The translations under genes were made by a program, and so were the position numbers. A stretch of DNA of 64,000 nucleotides, taken from contig CAWFOP010000002.1 in assembly GCA_963817465.1 (NCBI GenBank), positions 1-64,000 of the forward strand, given 5' to 3'. This DNA comes from CAMPKL01 sp963817465 (GTDB taxonomy: Bacteria > Acidobacteriota > Terriglobia > Bryobacterales > UBA6623). The notes below the pieces were generated by a model, which worked only from the letters and a program-made list of their open reading frames with translations, did no database searches and was not told the origin of the DNA. Numbering within the stretch: position 1 is the first letter of the stretch; each line of letters opens with the position of its first letter. Below, piece after piece: positions 1 to 7,408 of this stretch.

Positions 1-1102
1 GGATGAGGGCCAGAGTCCCCTGACCGGCCATGACCTCTTCCGAACACTGCTCGCCAATGTCCGACGGGTCGAGTCCGAGATCGGCCAGTGTCACCTTGGC
101 TTCCTCGGAGGAGACCCAGCCCCAGCGACGGGCGGCCGCCGTGAAGACGGCCTGCGCATCCTCGCTGGTGACACCGAGTCGGAACGACTCTGACCGGCCG
201 CCTTCGAGGCCGAAACGCGGAACGAGGGCCCGCGCGTAGGTCTCAAGTCCGCCGCTGAAGGCGAGGAAGTCGAAGAGCTGATCTTCGGTGACTCGATCGC
301 CGCTCTCCCAGATAAGAACCGAGTTCTTGTCGGGCGGAGGCTCGGAGTCCGCTTCTCGGGCGATGTCGCCGTTGGACTTGGCCGCCGTCTTCCGAGCGGA
401 GTCACTCCCCGCCTGCAGGTAGCGGTCGACCGCCTCGAGAACGGCTTGGGCGTCTCGGCGCTTGAGGTCGTGAGCCTCCAACATCGCGATCAAGTCGTCG
501 CTGTCGCCGCGACCCGCCACGCCGGCGGCCTCGATGATGGCAGGGTAGGCGCGTTCTTTGTAAGGGATCTTCAGCGTTGCGCCGATCAAGCGATCGCTCG
601 TCGCGAGATCGATCGTGCCGAGGCGACAGAGCCGCTCCACGGCAAAGCGAACGTTGACGGTCGGCACGGTCAGCGCCCGCCCCGAGCGGGGGTCGAACAG
701 CAGTGCAACCTCGTCATCGCGTGTGATGACCTCGTCGCGGTACCACTCGAAGACGCGTCCCACGCCGATCACGCTCGGCACTTCAGCGGCTCGCAGCGCG
801 CCCATGCTCGCGCCGCCGAAGACGACGACGCCGCGCGCGACCGCCTCTCGAACTTCCCGTGGACTGACCGCGAGGTCTTGCTCGAAAACGCCGTCGATGA
901 TCGCGACAATTGTTCCGGGCGCGATCTCGGTGAGGTCGCCTCGCTTGACCGGCGCGCGGTAGTCCGCATCGATGATTCGGCGAGCGTCGGCGAGCGCCAT
1001 CGACGGACCGAGGAACACGACCGCAGACGCTGCCGCCTTACGCATGTCGCGGGTTGCGGCGCGCGGTCGGCTCTTCAGGTGGGGATTGCGCCGGGTCGTC
1101 AC
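1..1102 (-). CDS. TfuA-like protein, 3' end cut by window edge
   Basis: The minus-strand frame is open from about 1102 to base 1 with no stop, so the C-terminus lies outside the window. The N-terminal part reads VVFLGPSM, then GDLTEIAPGTIVAIIDGVF, then VVVFGGASMGALRAAEVP, and DDEVALLFDP, which is the recognisable TfuA core. TfuA proteins act with YcaO enzymes, for example in backbone thioamide formation in thioamitides and in McrA. The GTG start at 1102 overlaps the stop of the upstream oxygenase gene (GTGA), suggesting translational coupling; an ATG at 1045 is an alternative that begins closer to the conserved core. It is the last visible gene of the RiPP operon. No YcaO gene is visible in the window, so I infer one lies to the left of base 1. 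The C-terminal extension after about residue 220 is less recognisable but contains GWVSSEEAKVTLADLGLDP. Confidence 0.85.
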   Translation of the reverse strand, partial: MTTRRNPHLKSRPRAATRDMRKAAASAVVFLGPSMALADARRIIDADYRAPVKRGDLTEIAPGTIVAIIDGVFEQDLAVSPREVREAVARGVVVFGGASMGALRAAEVPSVIGVGRVFEWYRDEVITRDDEVALLFDPRSGRALTVPTVNVRFAVERLCRLGTIDLATSDRLIGATLKIPYKERAYPAIIEAAGVAGRGDSDDLIAMLEAHDLKRRDAQAVLEAVDRYLQAGSDSARKTAAKSNGDIAREADSEPPPDKNSVLIWESGDRVTEDQLFDFLAFSGGLETYARALVPRFGLEGGRSESFRLGVTSEDAQAVFTAAARRWGWVSSEEAKVTLADLGLDPSDIGEQCSEEVMAGQGTLALI

Positions 1103-2304
1103 GAGTCCGTACCGTGGATGCGCAGGAGACCGTCTTTGACCATCGTGCGGGCGACGTCTAGACGATCGTAGCTGGGGCCTACGACGAGCGAGGGCAGATC
1201 GCGCGGGCGCAGGGCGGTCGCGCCGGCAACGTATTCGAACACCTCTTTGATTACTGCGGGTCCGCGGATGACGCCTCCGGGGAAAGCGATACAGACCGCC
1301 TCGCCGGCCTCGAAGACCCGGCACGCGGTGGCCGCGTCCCGTACCAGCGGCGTGTCCAGCTCGATCCGCTCGACCTGCAGCACCTGACGCAGACCGTCAT
1401 CGGGAAGCGCCGTCCTGGGAACGCCGTGACGTCGCGAGATCGTCTCGAGCATGGCGGGGAGCTTCTCGCGAAACGCCGCCGAGCCCAGTAGATCGACCAG
1501 CGGCTCCACCATCGCCTCCGGGTTGGTCGCCACTGTCCGCGGCACGACTGCCGAGAGCGCCGGATGCTCCGAGCAAAGCTCCAGCATCAGATCGGCCCAA
1601 CGTAGCGGAAAGACCCGTAGCGTAACGTGCAGCGAGTGGGAGCGCGAGGCCGTCGCCTCATGCGGCCACCACTCGGGCATGTAGAGCACGTCGCCCTGCT
1701 CCAGCAGATAGGTGTGCGGTTTGAGAGCCCCAAGCGACGCCGAGTCGACGGCCCCTGGGCGCAAGAGGCCGTTCGAAGAGTCGGCCGCGCTCGGTTCGTA
1801 GACCGTCCACTCTTTCGAACCGTCCAGTTGCAGCACAAAGCTCGCGTGCTCGTCGCGATGAGCGGGGAACCCCTGCGCGCCTGGGGGAGTGAGGAAGACG
1901 TGAGCGCCCACCGACTGTCGCAGCCCCACGCCTCGCGCGACCAGATCCAACTCGAGGGCGCGACAGAGCCGCATCAGCGGGGCCGACAGACGTTCGGCCT
2001 TGGTAAGGTATAGCGTCTCGCCGCCGGCGAAGGCCGCGCGAACCTTGCGCAGGTCGAGCAGCCCCTCCGCGTCGACCATATCCTGCGGCACCATCTTGCG
2101 GCCGCCGCGGGCGAAATGCAGCCAGCCCTCATGGGCCCGATTGAGGGTCGCGAGCACGAGCTCGAAGGACGCCAAGTTCAGGATTTTGTCGGCGTCCGAC
2201 CCGAGGCTTTGGGGACAAAAACAAGGAGCCTGCGCCCAACTGTCCCGCAGAAAGGGCTCGACGTCGCACGGGCGCACCAAGCGAGAGAGAGAGTACGGCT
2301 CCAT
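1099..2304 (-). CDS. Cupin-4/JmjC-type Fe(II)/2OG oxygenase (RiPP operon, copy B)
   Basis: A 401-residue protein of the cupin-4 (ribosomal-oxygenase-like, COG2850) family. Visible metal ligands are H149 and D151 in GFPAHRDEHASFVLQLDG and the distal H215 in PEWWPHEATA. Family members such as E. coli RoxA/YcfD hydroxylate protein side chains using iron and 2-oxoglutarate. The gene starts 4 bp after the radical SAM stop and its own stop overlaps the TfuA GTG, so it sits in one tight operon. The location inside a RiPP operon makes the precursor peptide the most likely substrate, which is inference. It is paralogous in layout to the 5314-6606 gene, with the same jelly-roll core and a similar winged-helix-like C-terminal region. 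The residue it hydroxylates is not predictable from the sequence. Confidence 0.88.
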   Translation of the reverse strand: MEPYSLSRLVRPCDVEPFLRDSWAQAPCFCPQSLGSDADKILNLASFELVLATLNRAHEGWLHFARGGRKMVPQDMVDAEGLLDLRKVRAAFAGGETLYLTKAERLSAPLMRLCRALELDLVARGVGLRQSVGAHVFLTPPGAQGFPAHRDEHASFVLQLDGSKEWTVYEPSAADSSNGLLRPGAVDSASLGALKPHTYLLEQGDVLYMPEWWPHEATASRSHSLHVTLRVFPLRWADLMLELCSEHPALSAVVPRTVATNPEAMVEPLVDLLGSAAFREKLPAMLETISRRHGVPRTALPDDGLRQVLQVERIELDTPLVRDAATACRVFEAGEAVCIAFPGGVIRGPAVIKEVFEYVAGATALRPRDLPSLVVGPSYDRLDVARTMVKDGLLRIHGTDS

Positions 2305-2308
2305 TGTT

Positions 2309-3874
2309 TCAGGCGGGCGGCCGCCGCAGCTCAGCCACGGGACGGTAGCGGTTCACGAGGAACCTCTTCTTGCGAAGCTTGTCCTCGGGCGTACAAGTGG
2401 TAATCAGCCGACTGCCGGTGTGCTTCTCGTCTTCGACGCGACACGAGCCCCCGCAGAGGTGCCGCAGGTCACATGTGCCGCAGCCATTGCGGTGGTCGAC
2501 GCTGAAAGCTTCCGCAGTGCGCACCAGGTAGCGAGTGATCTCCTTCACGGGGAGGTCGTCCACATGGCCCAACGCTCCCGACAGCAGATGGCAGGGATAG
2601 ACCAGACCGTTCGGAGCGATCACGAGCTGCTCGGCGTAGCCGCAGCCCGAGATTTTCTGGACGACGTTGCGGCCCTCGTCGCGATTCTCTGTGGTCCTGA
2701 CTCGGCTCAGCATCCCGTCGACGAATCGCCGCACTGCCGCAGTGTCGAGAGAGTGATCGAGGTTCGTGCCTCGCCCGTGCGGCATGGCGCCGTAGCTGAT
2801 GCGAAAAGACAATGCGGTGTTCTCGAACTCGGCGATGAAGCCCGGCAGGTCACGCTTGATGGACGGCCAGTTGTTCATCATGATCGTCGTGCTGACCCGG
2901 GTTTCGATGTCGGCGTCGAGAAGCAGGTGGATCGCACGCATGGCTTTCTTGAAGGAGCCTGGGCCGCGAATCGCATCGTGGGACTCAGCGCCGGGGCCGT
3001 CGACGCTGATCTGGACGATGTCGGCGACCTCCTTGAGTTCCTCGATGTAGCGAGGGATCAGGATGCCGTTGGAGAACAGCGTTACCTCCAGGCCGCGCTC
3101 ATGGGCCCGGCGCATGACATCGATGCAGCCCCTGAAAACGAGCGCTTCGCCGCCGGTGAAGAGGATCTTCTCGCCGCCGTTATCGGCGAACTCGTCGACC
3201 AGTTCGATCCAACGCTCCGCCGTCAGTTCTCCATCCTTCGGCAGATGCGGGCTGGAGTCGGTGTAGCAGTGCACGCATTCGAGCTGGCATCGCTGCGTGA
3301 GATGGAATCGAGCAAAAGAGTGCGGCCGGATTTTCTTAACCGCGTAGTAGCCCTGGATGCCCTTCACGAAGCCGCCCGCCGCGAGCCGGCCCAAGAAGGC
3401 CAATGTCGCCTGCCACGCCGCGTCGCCATCGAGGCCCAGAACCCGCTCGAGGCGCGCCGAGGCGTCCACAGGAGAGCAGCCCTCGACATAGGCCTTCATG
3501 ATCTCGTGGTCGGCGTCGTCGGCGACGATCACTTTGCCGTCTTCGACCGCAATCCAGAGGTGGTGGTCATCGACTTCGTGGTGCGCCAGATGATCGACGA
3601 GCGGCAGCGGCTCGACGCTGCTGACTTGAAAGACGTCCCGCTGTCCATCTTCGCTCTTCGACGCCGGAATCACATCGTTCGACCCAGAGTGGCCCGGCCA
3701 ATCGGGGAGACGGATGTTGAGGCCGACGGCGCCGTACTTGGCGACCTCGGGACTGCCGAAGACCGGCCTCGGTGCGTGGTCGGGCAGATGACCATTGTTG
3801 AGCACCGGAAGCTGGCCGTTGATCACAGTCAGGCTCGGAATTCCCGATCGTTCGCTCGCTTGTGTTTGCGCCAT
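2309..3874 (-). CDS. Radical SAM/SPASM peptide-modifying enzyme with PqqD-like domain
   Basis: A 521-residue protein. The radical SAM cluster motif CX3CX2C is C196, C200 and C203 (RCQLECVHC), followed by the GGE-type motif FTGGEALVF near residue 240. The C-terminus carries a SPASM pattern: C411, C428, C465, C468, C474, C478 and C494, with CGTCDLRHLCGGSC. Residues about 100-175 resemble a PqqD-type RiPP recognition element (DHEIMKAYVEGCSPVDASAR onward to FLGRLAAGGFV), the domain that usually binds the leader peptide. Enzymes of this class make thioether, C-C or C-O bonds, or epimerise residues, in RiPP precursors. The first 95 residues are not recognised. A start at ATG 3874 is supported by a GAGGAAG ribosome site. 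It lies 41 bp after the PhyH gene and 4 bp before the cupin-4 gene, all on one strand. Confidence 0.92.
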   Translation of the reverse strand: MAQTQASERSGIPSLTVINGQLPVLNNGHLPDHAPRPVFGSPEVAKYGAVGLNIRLPDWPGHSGSNDVIPASKSEDGQRDVFQVSSVEPLPLVDHLAHHEVDDHHLWIAVEDGKVIVADDADHEIMKAYVEGCSPVDASARLERVLGLDGDAAWQATLAFLGRLAAGGFVKGIQGYYAVKKIRPHSFARFHLTQRCQLECVHCYTDSSPHLPKDGELTAERWIELVDEFADNGGEKILFTGGEALVFRGCIDVMRRAHERGLEVTLFSNGILIPRYIEELKEVADIVQISVDGPGAESHDAIRGPGSFKKAMRAIHLLLDADIETRVSTTIMMNNWPSIKRDLPGFIAEFENTALSFRISYGAMPHGRGTNLDHSLDTAAVRRFVDGMLSRVRTTENRDEGRNVVQKISGCGYAEQLVIAPNGLVYPCHLLSGALGHVDDLPVKEITRYLVRTAEAFSVDHRNGCGTCDLRHLCGGSCRVEDEKHTGSRLITTCTPEDKLRKKRFLVNRYRPVAELRRPPA

Positions 3875-3915
3875 GGTCTTACTTCCTCACCTACATGTCC
3901 GATTCAGCCGTTCGC

Positions 3916-4662
3916 TCAATAAGGCAACCCCGCTTGCGGAACGTACTGCTTTGCGCCGAGCAGTCTCTCCACGAGCGGAGTAGGACTCTCGACCGCCGCA
4001 AGCTGGCGTTTCATATCCTCTTGGAGCACGATGTAGCTGCGCGCGTAGCGGCCGAAAATCGCCGTCCGCGGCTTGTCGGTCGTGTTGCGCCCCGCGCTGT
4101 GCCAGCACGCTCCGTGGGCGTAGATCACGCTCCCAGGGGGAGCCTCAACGGTGACTCCCTCGTCGTCGTAGTCGCCGTTGTGCTCCGGAAGACGGGTCCT
4201 GCGATGCGAGCCCGGGACGAACCGGGTCGCTCCGTTGTCCACGGAAAATTCGTCGAGGCACCAAATCGTATGCGCCGTCAGCGGCGGCTCCACCGGAAAG
4301 GGCGGAGCGATCGTCCAGTAGGGGTGATCAACGTGCCAATAGGTTAGGTTCGCTCCAGGCAGCGCCGTATTGCTCGTCCAGGTCGAGCAGACAAAGTCCT
4401 CGCCCAAGTATTTCTCGCACACGGCCATGGTGACCGGGTGGCACATGAGCTCGACAAACGCCGGGTGCTTTGCTGCCAAGTGGAGCACACGGTGATGACC
4501 CAACCGATCAGCGTCCGGGTAAGACTCCTGATCCCGAAGCTGGTCTACGATCTTGCGGAGCTTCCCGGCCTCGTCGCTTGACAAGACGGACGGGACCACG
4601 CAGAAGCCGCACTCGTCGATCGCGCTGAGAATCCCCTCCGAAGTTTTGCTGAGTTTCACCAC
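3916..4662 (-). CDS. PhyH (phytanoyl-CoA dioxygenase) family oxygenase
   Basis: A 248-residue non-haem iron oxygenase of the PhyH family. The iron triad is visible: H110 and D112 in YWHVDHPYW and H188 in GACWHSAGR, with R199 (KPRTAI) placed to bind 2-oxoglutarate. PhyH enzymes hydroxylate or halogenate small molecules and peptides. The GTG start at 4662 has an AGGA ribosome site 5 bases upstream and follows the previous gene by only 7 bp. The conserved operon position between another oxygenase and the radical SAM enzyme makes a tailoring role on the peptide likely; this is inferred. Nothing in the sequence shows which residue is modified. Confidence 0.88.
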   Translation of the reverse strand: MVKLSKTSEGILSAIDECGFCVVPSVLSSDEAGKLRKIVDQLRDQESYPDADRLGHHRVLHLAAKHPAFVELMCHPVTMAVCEKYLGEDFVCSTWTSNTALPGANLTYWHVDHPYWTIAPPFPVEPPLTAHTIWCLDEFSVDNGATRFVPGSHRRTRLPEHNGDYDDEGVTVEAPPGSVIYAHGACWHSAGRNTTDKPRTAIFGRYARSYIVLQEDMKRQLAAVESPTPLVERLLGAKQYVPQAGLPY

Positions 4663-4669
4663 GTCATTC

Positions 4670-5317
4670 CTACCGGATCCGCGGACCCGCTATCCAAGCG
4701 ACCAGGGCTCGTCGCATTCCGTTCGTCACCGGCGTCACGCGATGGTAAACGAACGAAGGAAACGCGACGACCGTCCCAAGCTCGTCGGGCAGATCCTCCA
4801 CCTCGGTCCCGAAGGTCTGTAGTCGCCCCCCTTCGTACTCGTCCGGGGGCGACAGTTGCAGAATGACTGTCAGCTTGCGGGGCGCTTGCGGCAGACCGTG
4901 GCTGTAGTCGTTGTGCCAGTCAAAGCGCCCCCATTCGGGACGATACTCCACGTACTGCGGTGCGCGTGTGATCTCGGTCAACTCGATGCCGGAGGCGACT
5001 TCCGCAGCCCGGGCGGCGACCTCGCACAGCAAGTCGAAGATCCATTGCGTGCGTGCGTTTACTCCGACCTTTCTGGTGTCGGCCAGCCGATGGGCCGGAT
5101 AGCGGTCCTCTCCGACCGTATTCGGGGGCGTCAGCGGGAACTCACGGCAAGCTGCGACGATCTCCCGGCAATCCTCCTCGCTGAGCCGCTCAGCGCAGCG
5201 CAACCAATCGATGTGGCTATCTGTGGAGGGCGCATCGCCGCAGAGAAAGCTCACCTCGCGCAAACCGCGTCGTTGGTTCGGCGTGGAAGCAACGCTCTGT
5301 TTCTGTGCGGCGTTCAC
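4670..5317 (-). CDS. 2OG-Fe(II) oxygenase, prolyl-4-hydroxylase-like fold
   Basis: A 215-residue protein with a 2OG-Fe(II) oxygenase core in its second half. H135 and D137 (FDWHNDYSH) with distal H192 (FPSFVYHRV) form the iron triad, and R202 (MRRALVAW) is the probable 2-oxoglutarate ligand. The phrase GTVVAFPSFVYHRVTPV is typical of PKHD/P4H-type hydroxylases. The GTG start overlaps the upstream cupin-4 stop (GTGA), and a strong GGAGGAGG ribosome site lies inside the end of that gene, so the two are almost certainly translated together. The first 30 residues look unstructured. Proline or asparagine in the precursor tail are plausible targets, but that is inference from the family only. Confidence 0.87.
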   Translation of the reverse strand: MNAAQKQSVASTPNQRRGLREVSFLCGDAPSTDSHIDWLRCAERLSEEDCREIVAACREFPLTPPNTVGEDRYPAHRLADTRKVGVNARTQWIFDLLCEVAARAAEVASGIELTEITRAPQYVEYRPEWGRFDWHNDYSHGLPQAPRKLTVILQLSPPDEYEGGRLQTFGTEVEDLPDELGTVVAFPSFVYHRVTPVTNGMRRALVAWIAGPRIR

Positions 5318-6606
5318 GCCTCCTCCATTGCCGGCCTGCGAAGCCTTCGGCCGTCGCCGCTCTCGCCCGCGGTCTGCGGGCGCACTAGCCCTTGCTGGAT
5401 CAGGATGCGGGTGAGTTCAACGGCGTCGTAGGTCGCATCGATCTGCGGCAGGTCACTCGCCGTGAACTCCTCGTTGCCGGCTATGAACTCGAAGGCCGGT
5501 TTCATGGCGACGTCAAGCCGCAGCGTCGCGCCAGGGAACCGCAGCACGGCCTGCCCATCCTCTTCGCTGACTGCACAAATGACTTGGGGCGCTCGGAGAA
5601 CTAGCGTGTCGGAGCCGATGTTTGCGGCTTCGTCAATCGACCGCAGCCGCCCGCTCGGCGCGGGACTCAACCGGGCGAGGCATTCTGCTAACCGGCGCTC
5701 AAGGAAACCGCCCGCGTCCAAGCGCCCGAGCCGCACCGACAGCTCGCTTTCAAAATGTTTGTGGGCCGGTGAGGGGCCGGTCACCGGCCCGACTGAGCGC
5801 CGAAACGCAGGGCTCGCGCGGCACAGCGCATCGACGACTTCCACCCAGGTCATGGTGCGCAGGCTCAAGGTGAGATGGAGCGAGCTCTCGCCGCTCGTGC
5901 CGGCGAAGTGCGGAAAGCCGCGCGGGATGTAGAGGACATCGCCGGCGACCAGATCCATCTCCACCACCGGCGCTCTCAGTCGGTCGCGCGGAATCGCCCG
6001 TTCGCACCGTGCGATCGGCAGCTCCTCGGGCGGCGGGAACACCGTCCAGCTCTTACCGCCGTGCAGTTGAAGGATGAGCGCGCAGTGGTTGTCGTAGTGG
6101 ATGTCGAAGCCCTGCGAGTGCGCGGGAGTGAGATAGGCATTGGCGCCTACGGCTTCGGTGAGGGGTATGCCGCGCGATATCAACTCGTTCTCAATTTCGC
6201 GACAAATGCCGGCGATGGGCGGCCACCGAAGCTGTAGGCCCGATTGAAGCAGGCTGCAGCCTCTGCGATAGGCGCCGTAGATCGCCGGCAACCGTGTCGG
6301 ATCGGCCTCGTCGCCAATCACGGGACGGGCGACGCGACCGTCGATGATACTCAGCCAGCCGGCCGTTCCCGAGGGAACCGCCGCCATCAGGGTTTCAAAC
6401 TGATCCTGCGTCAGGATTCCGGCGAGAGATCCCTCGACGGCGCCCCGTGAGATCTGCGGAGTGCGCTCCCAGACGTTCTCAAAGAAACCATCAAGGGTCG
6501 ACTCGCCCAAGAGTTGCCGCAGACCGACTCGCGCGGCCGAAGGGGCGGCCAAAGGGATGGAGACGCCCCCCGCGTCGTTGGGGCGCAGCCCTGGTCTCAC
6601 AACCAT
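5314..6606 (-). CDS. Cupin-4/JmjC-type Fe(II)/2OG oxygenase (RiPP operon, copy A)
   Basis: A 430-residue protein of the cupin-4 family, the first enzyme gene after the precursor. Metal ligands are H170 and D172 (GFDIHYDNHCALILQLHGG) and the distal H233 (YIPRGFPHFAGTS), numbered from the ATG at 6606. The frame also opens at TTG 6612, but the AAGGAGAG ribosome site lies 7 bases before the ATG, so I use the ATG. The family includes ribosomal-protein hydroxylases. Together with the 1099-2304 gene this gives two cupin-4 enzymes in one operon; the two proteins share motif order but are clearly diverged, so they may act on different residues or in sequence. Its last codons overlap the next oxygenase gene. 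Confidence 0.88.
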   Translation of the reverse strand: MVVRPGLRPNDAGGVSIPLAAPSAARVGLRQLLGESTLDGFFENVWERTPQISRGAVEGSLAGILTQDQFETLMAAVPSGTAGWLSIIDGRVARPVIGDEADPTRLPAIYGAYRRGCSLLQSGLQLRWPPIAGICREIENELISRGIPLTEAVGANAYLTPAHSQGFDIHYDNHCALILQLHGGKSWTVFPPPEELPIARCERAIPRDRLRAPVVEMDLVAGDVLYIPRGFPHFAGTSGESSLHLTLSLRTMTWVEVVDALCRASPAFRRSVGPVTGPSPAHKHFESELSVRLGRLDAGGFLERRLAECLARLSPAPSGRLRSIDEAANIGSDTLVLRAPQVICAVSEEDGQAVLRFPGATLRLDVAMKPAFEFIAGNEEFTASDLPQIDATYDAVELTRILIQQGLVRPQTAGESGDGRRLRRPAMEEA

Positions 6607-6733
6607 CGACAATCTCTCCTTCCCGTCCTTGACATGCCGTGAGCGATGCCAAGGCCTCTAGGCCAAGCAAGGCGAGGACGCCTGACCCGCGTATGCGCAC
6701 TTCAAGCGGGAGCCTTCGCGGCTCGAGCTCGGA
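6607..6733 (-). promoter_or_regulatory. Spacer between precursor and enzyme genes, with short hairpin
   Basis: This is the only long gap inside the operon (127 bp). Just after the precursor stop, 6710-6724 forms a 5-bp hairpin with a 5-base loop on the minus strand. It lacks a T-run, so it is not a classical terminator. Many RiPP operons limit read-through from precursor to enzymes at this point, or stabilise the precursor mRNA; the short stem makes this only a weak suggestion. Confidence 0.3.
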
Positions 6734-7012
6734 CTAGCAGCCCGGGCCGCCGGGATTCGAGATGCAGCCCGTCGAGGCGGCCACCATGCCGAAGCTCTGG
6801 TTGTGCTGCAGGTCCACGTTGAGGCTCTCAAGGGAGATTGAGATCGGCCCCTTTCCAGCGGCACTCACGATTTTCTTGGACAGACTGTTGTTGAGCTCGA
6901 CGCGAACGGCGACCCGTTCGTCTTCTGTGAGCTCCACATTCGGCATGCCTCGGTAGAGCTTCGCCGAGACTGTACCCTTCTTCGCGGCGGACTTTCCACT
7001 TCTCGTTGCCAT
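6734..7012 (-). CDS. Candidate RiPP precursor peptide
   Basis: A 92-residue peptide that begins the operon. The first 14 residues are rich in Lys, Arg and Ser; the middle is a charged, helical-looking leader (about residues 24-52, VELTEDERVAVRVELNNS); the tail is MVAASTGCISNPGGPGC. The only two cysteines are C83 and C92, both in the tail, and C92 is the last residue. The tail is rich in Gly, Pro, Ser, Thr and Asn, which suits modification by oxygenases, a radical SAM enzyme and a TfuA-YcaO pair. The ATG at 7012 has a GGGAG ribosome site 6 bases upstream. No double-glycine leader-cleavage site is obvious, so the leader/core border is unknown. I do not recognise the peptide as a member of any named RiPP class. 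The role is inferred from context. Confidence 0.72.
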   Translation of the reverse strand: MATRSGKSAAKKGTVSAKLYRGMPNVELTEDERVAVRVELNNSLSKKIVSAAGKGPISISLESLNVDLQHNQSFGMVAASTGCISNPGGPGC

Positions 7013-7062
7013 GTTTTACTCCCGTTCTTCGGTCGTTAGGTTGTACGCGAAGCGCGAGGGGC

Positions 7063-7100
7063 TCTCCAAGTCTCAGCAACTAAAGACGTGCCCTTGGAGA
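7063..7100 (-). promoter_or_regulatory. Perfect 8-bp inverted repeat in precursor leader
   Basis: TCTCCAAG at 7063-7070 and its exact reverse complement CTTGGAGA at 7093-7100 are separated by 22 bases. They lie between the candidate promoter and the precursor start. This could be an operator for a dimeric regulator or a 5' leader hairpin. No regulator gene is visible in the operon, so neither reading is proved. Confidence 0.4.
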
Positions 7101-7124
7101 CCAGCCCGTAACCACGCCTGAAAA

Positions 7125-7153
7125 AGTGAAACACGCGTTAATTGGATTGTCAA
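7125..7153 (-). promoter_or_regulatory. Candidate sigma-70-like promoter for the RiPP operon
   Basis: On the minus strand a perfect TTGACA occurs at 7153-7148, then a 17-base spacer, then TTCACT at 7130-7125, a poor match to TATAAT (3 of 6). The surrounding DNA is AT-richer than its neighbours. It would give a leader of about 110 bases before the precursor start. Confidence 0.4.
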
Positions 7154-7225
7154 GGAGTTTCAAAGAATCCCGCCCCAAATGCGGAAAGAAGCGCTTTGGA
7201 AACCGAGGACTCGCGAGGAGAATTC

Positions 7226-7336
7226 ATGGCGCGGTTCTACCTCGAACGAAGGCATGTTCCCACCAAAACCGACTACCAAGCGGAAACGCCGCTGACGTGG
7301 TTCGAGAGACGAGTTCGCCGGATGTTTCTGAACTAG
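7226..7336 (+). CDS. Small ORF of 36 residues with strong ribosome site
   Basis: This frame reads MARFYLERRHVPTK and ends WFERRVRRMFLN. The ATG is preceded by GAGGAG at a 5-base spacing, a near-ideal ribosome site. The peptide is basic and aromatic and matches nothing I recognise. It lies opposite in direction to the RiPP operon, between its promoter and the recombinase remnant. It could be a real small protein, or the relic of a gene lost with the integrase. Confidence 0.3.
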   Translation: MARFYLERRHVPTKTDYQAETPLTWFERRVRRMFLN

Positions 7337-7408
7337 TCGCCCGAGTCTCCAGCCGATGTGGTTTATCTTCCTCCGTTTTACTCGTCGATTCAGAGGAAGT
7401 GCGGGTGA

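Noticed and set aside
446..1171. Long plus-strand ORF of 241 residues opposite TfuA
   Set aside because: It is the antisense of the TfuA frame. The minus strand encodes a recognisable TfuA core, and the plus-strand product is Arg/Ala-rich with no motif.
2000..3922. 640-residue plus-strand ORF opposite the radical SAM gene
   Set aside because: High-GC shadow frame. The minus strand carries CX3CX2C and the SPASM cysteines.
6710..6724. Terminator after the precursor gene
   Set aside because: The stem is only 5 bp and no T-run follows, so I kept it only as a weak hairpin in the spacer.
1..7153. YcaO gene within the RiPP operon
   Set aside because: No frame in the operon shows YcaO motifs; the partner, if any, is outside the window.
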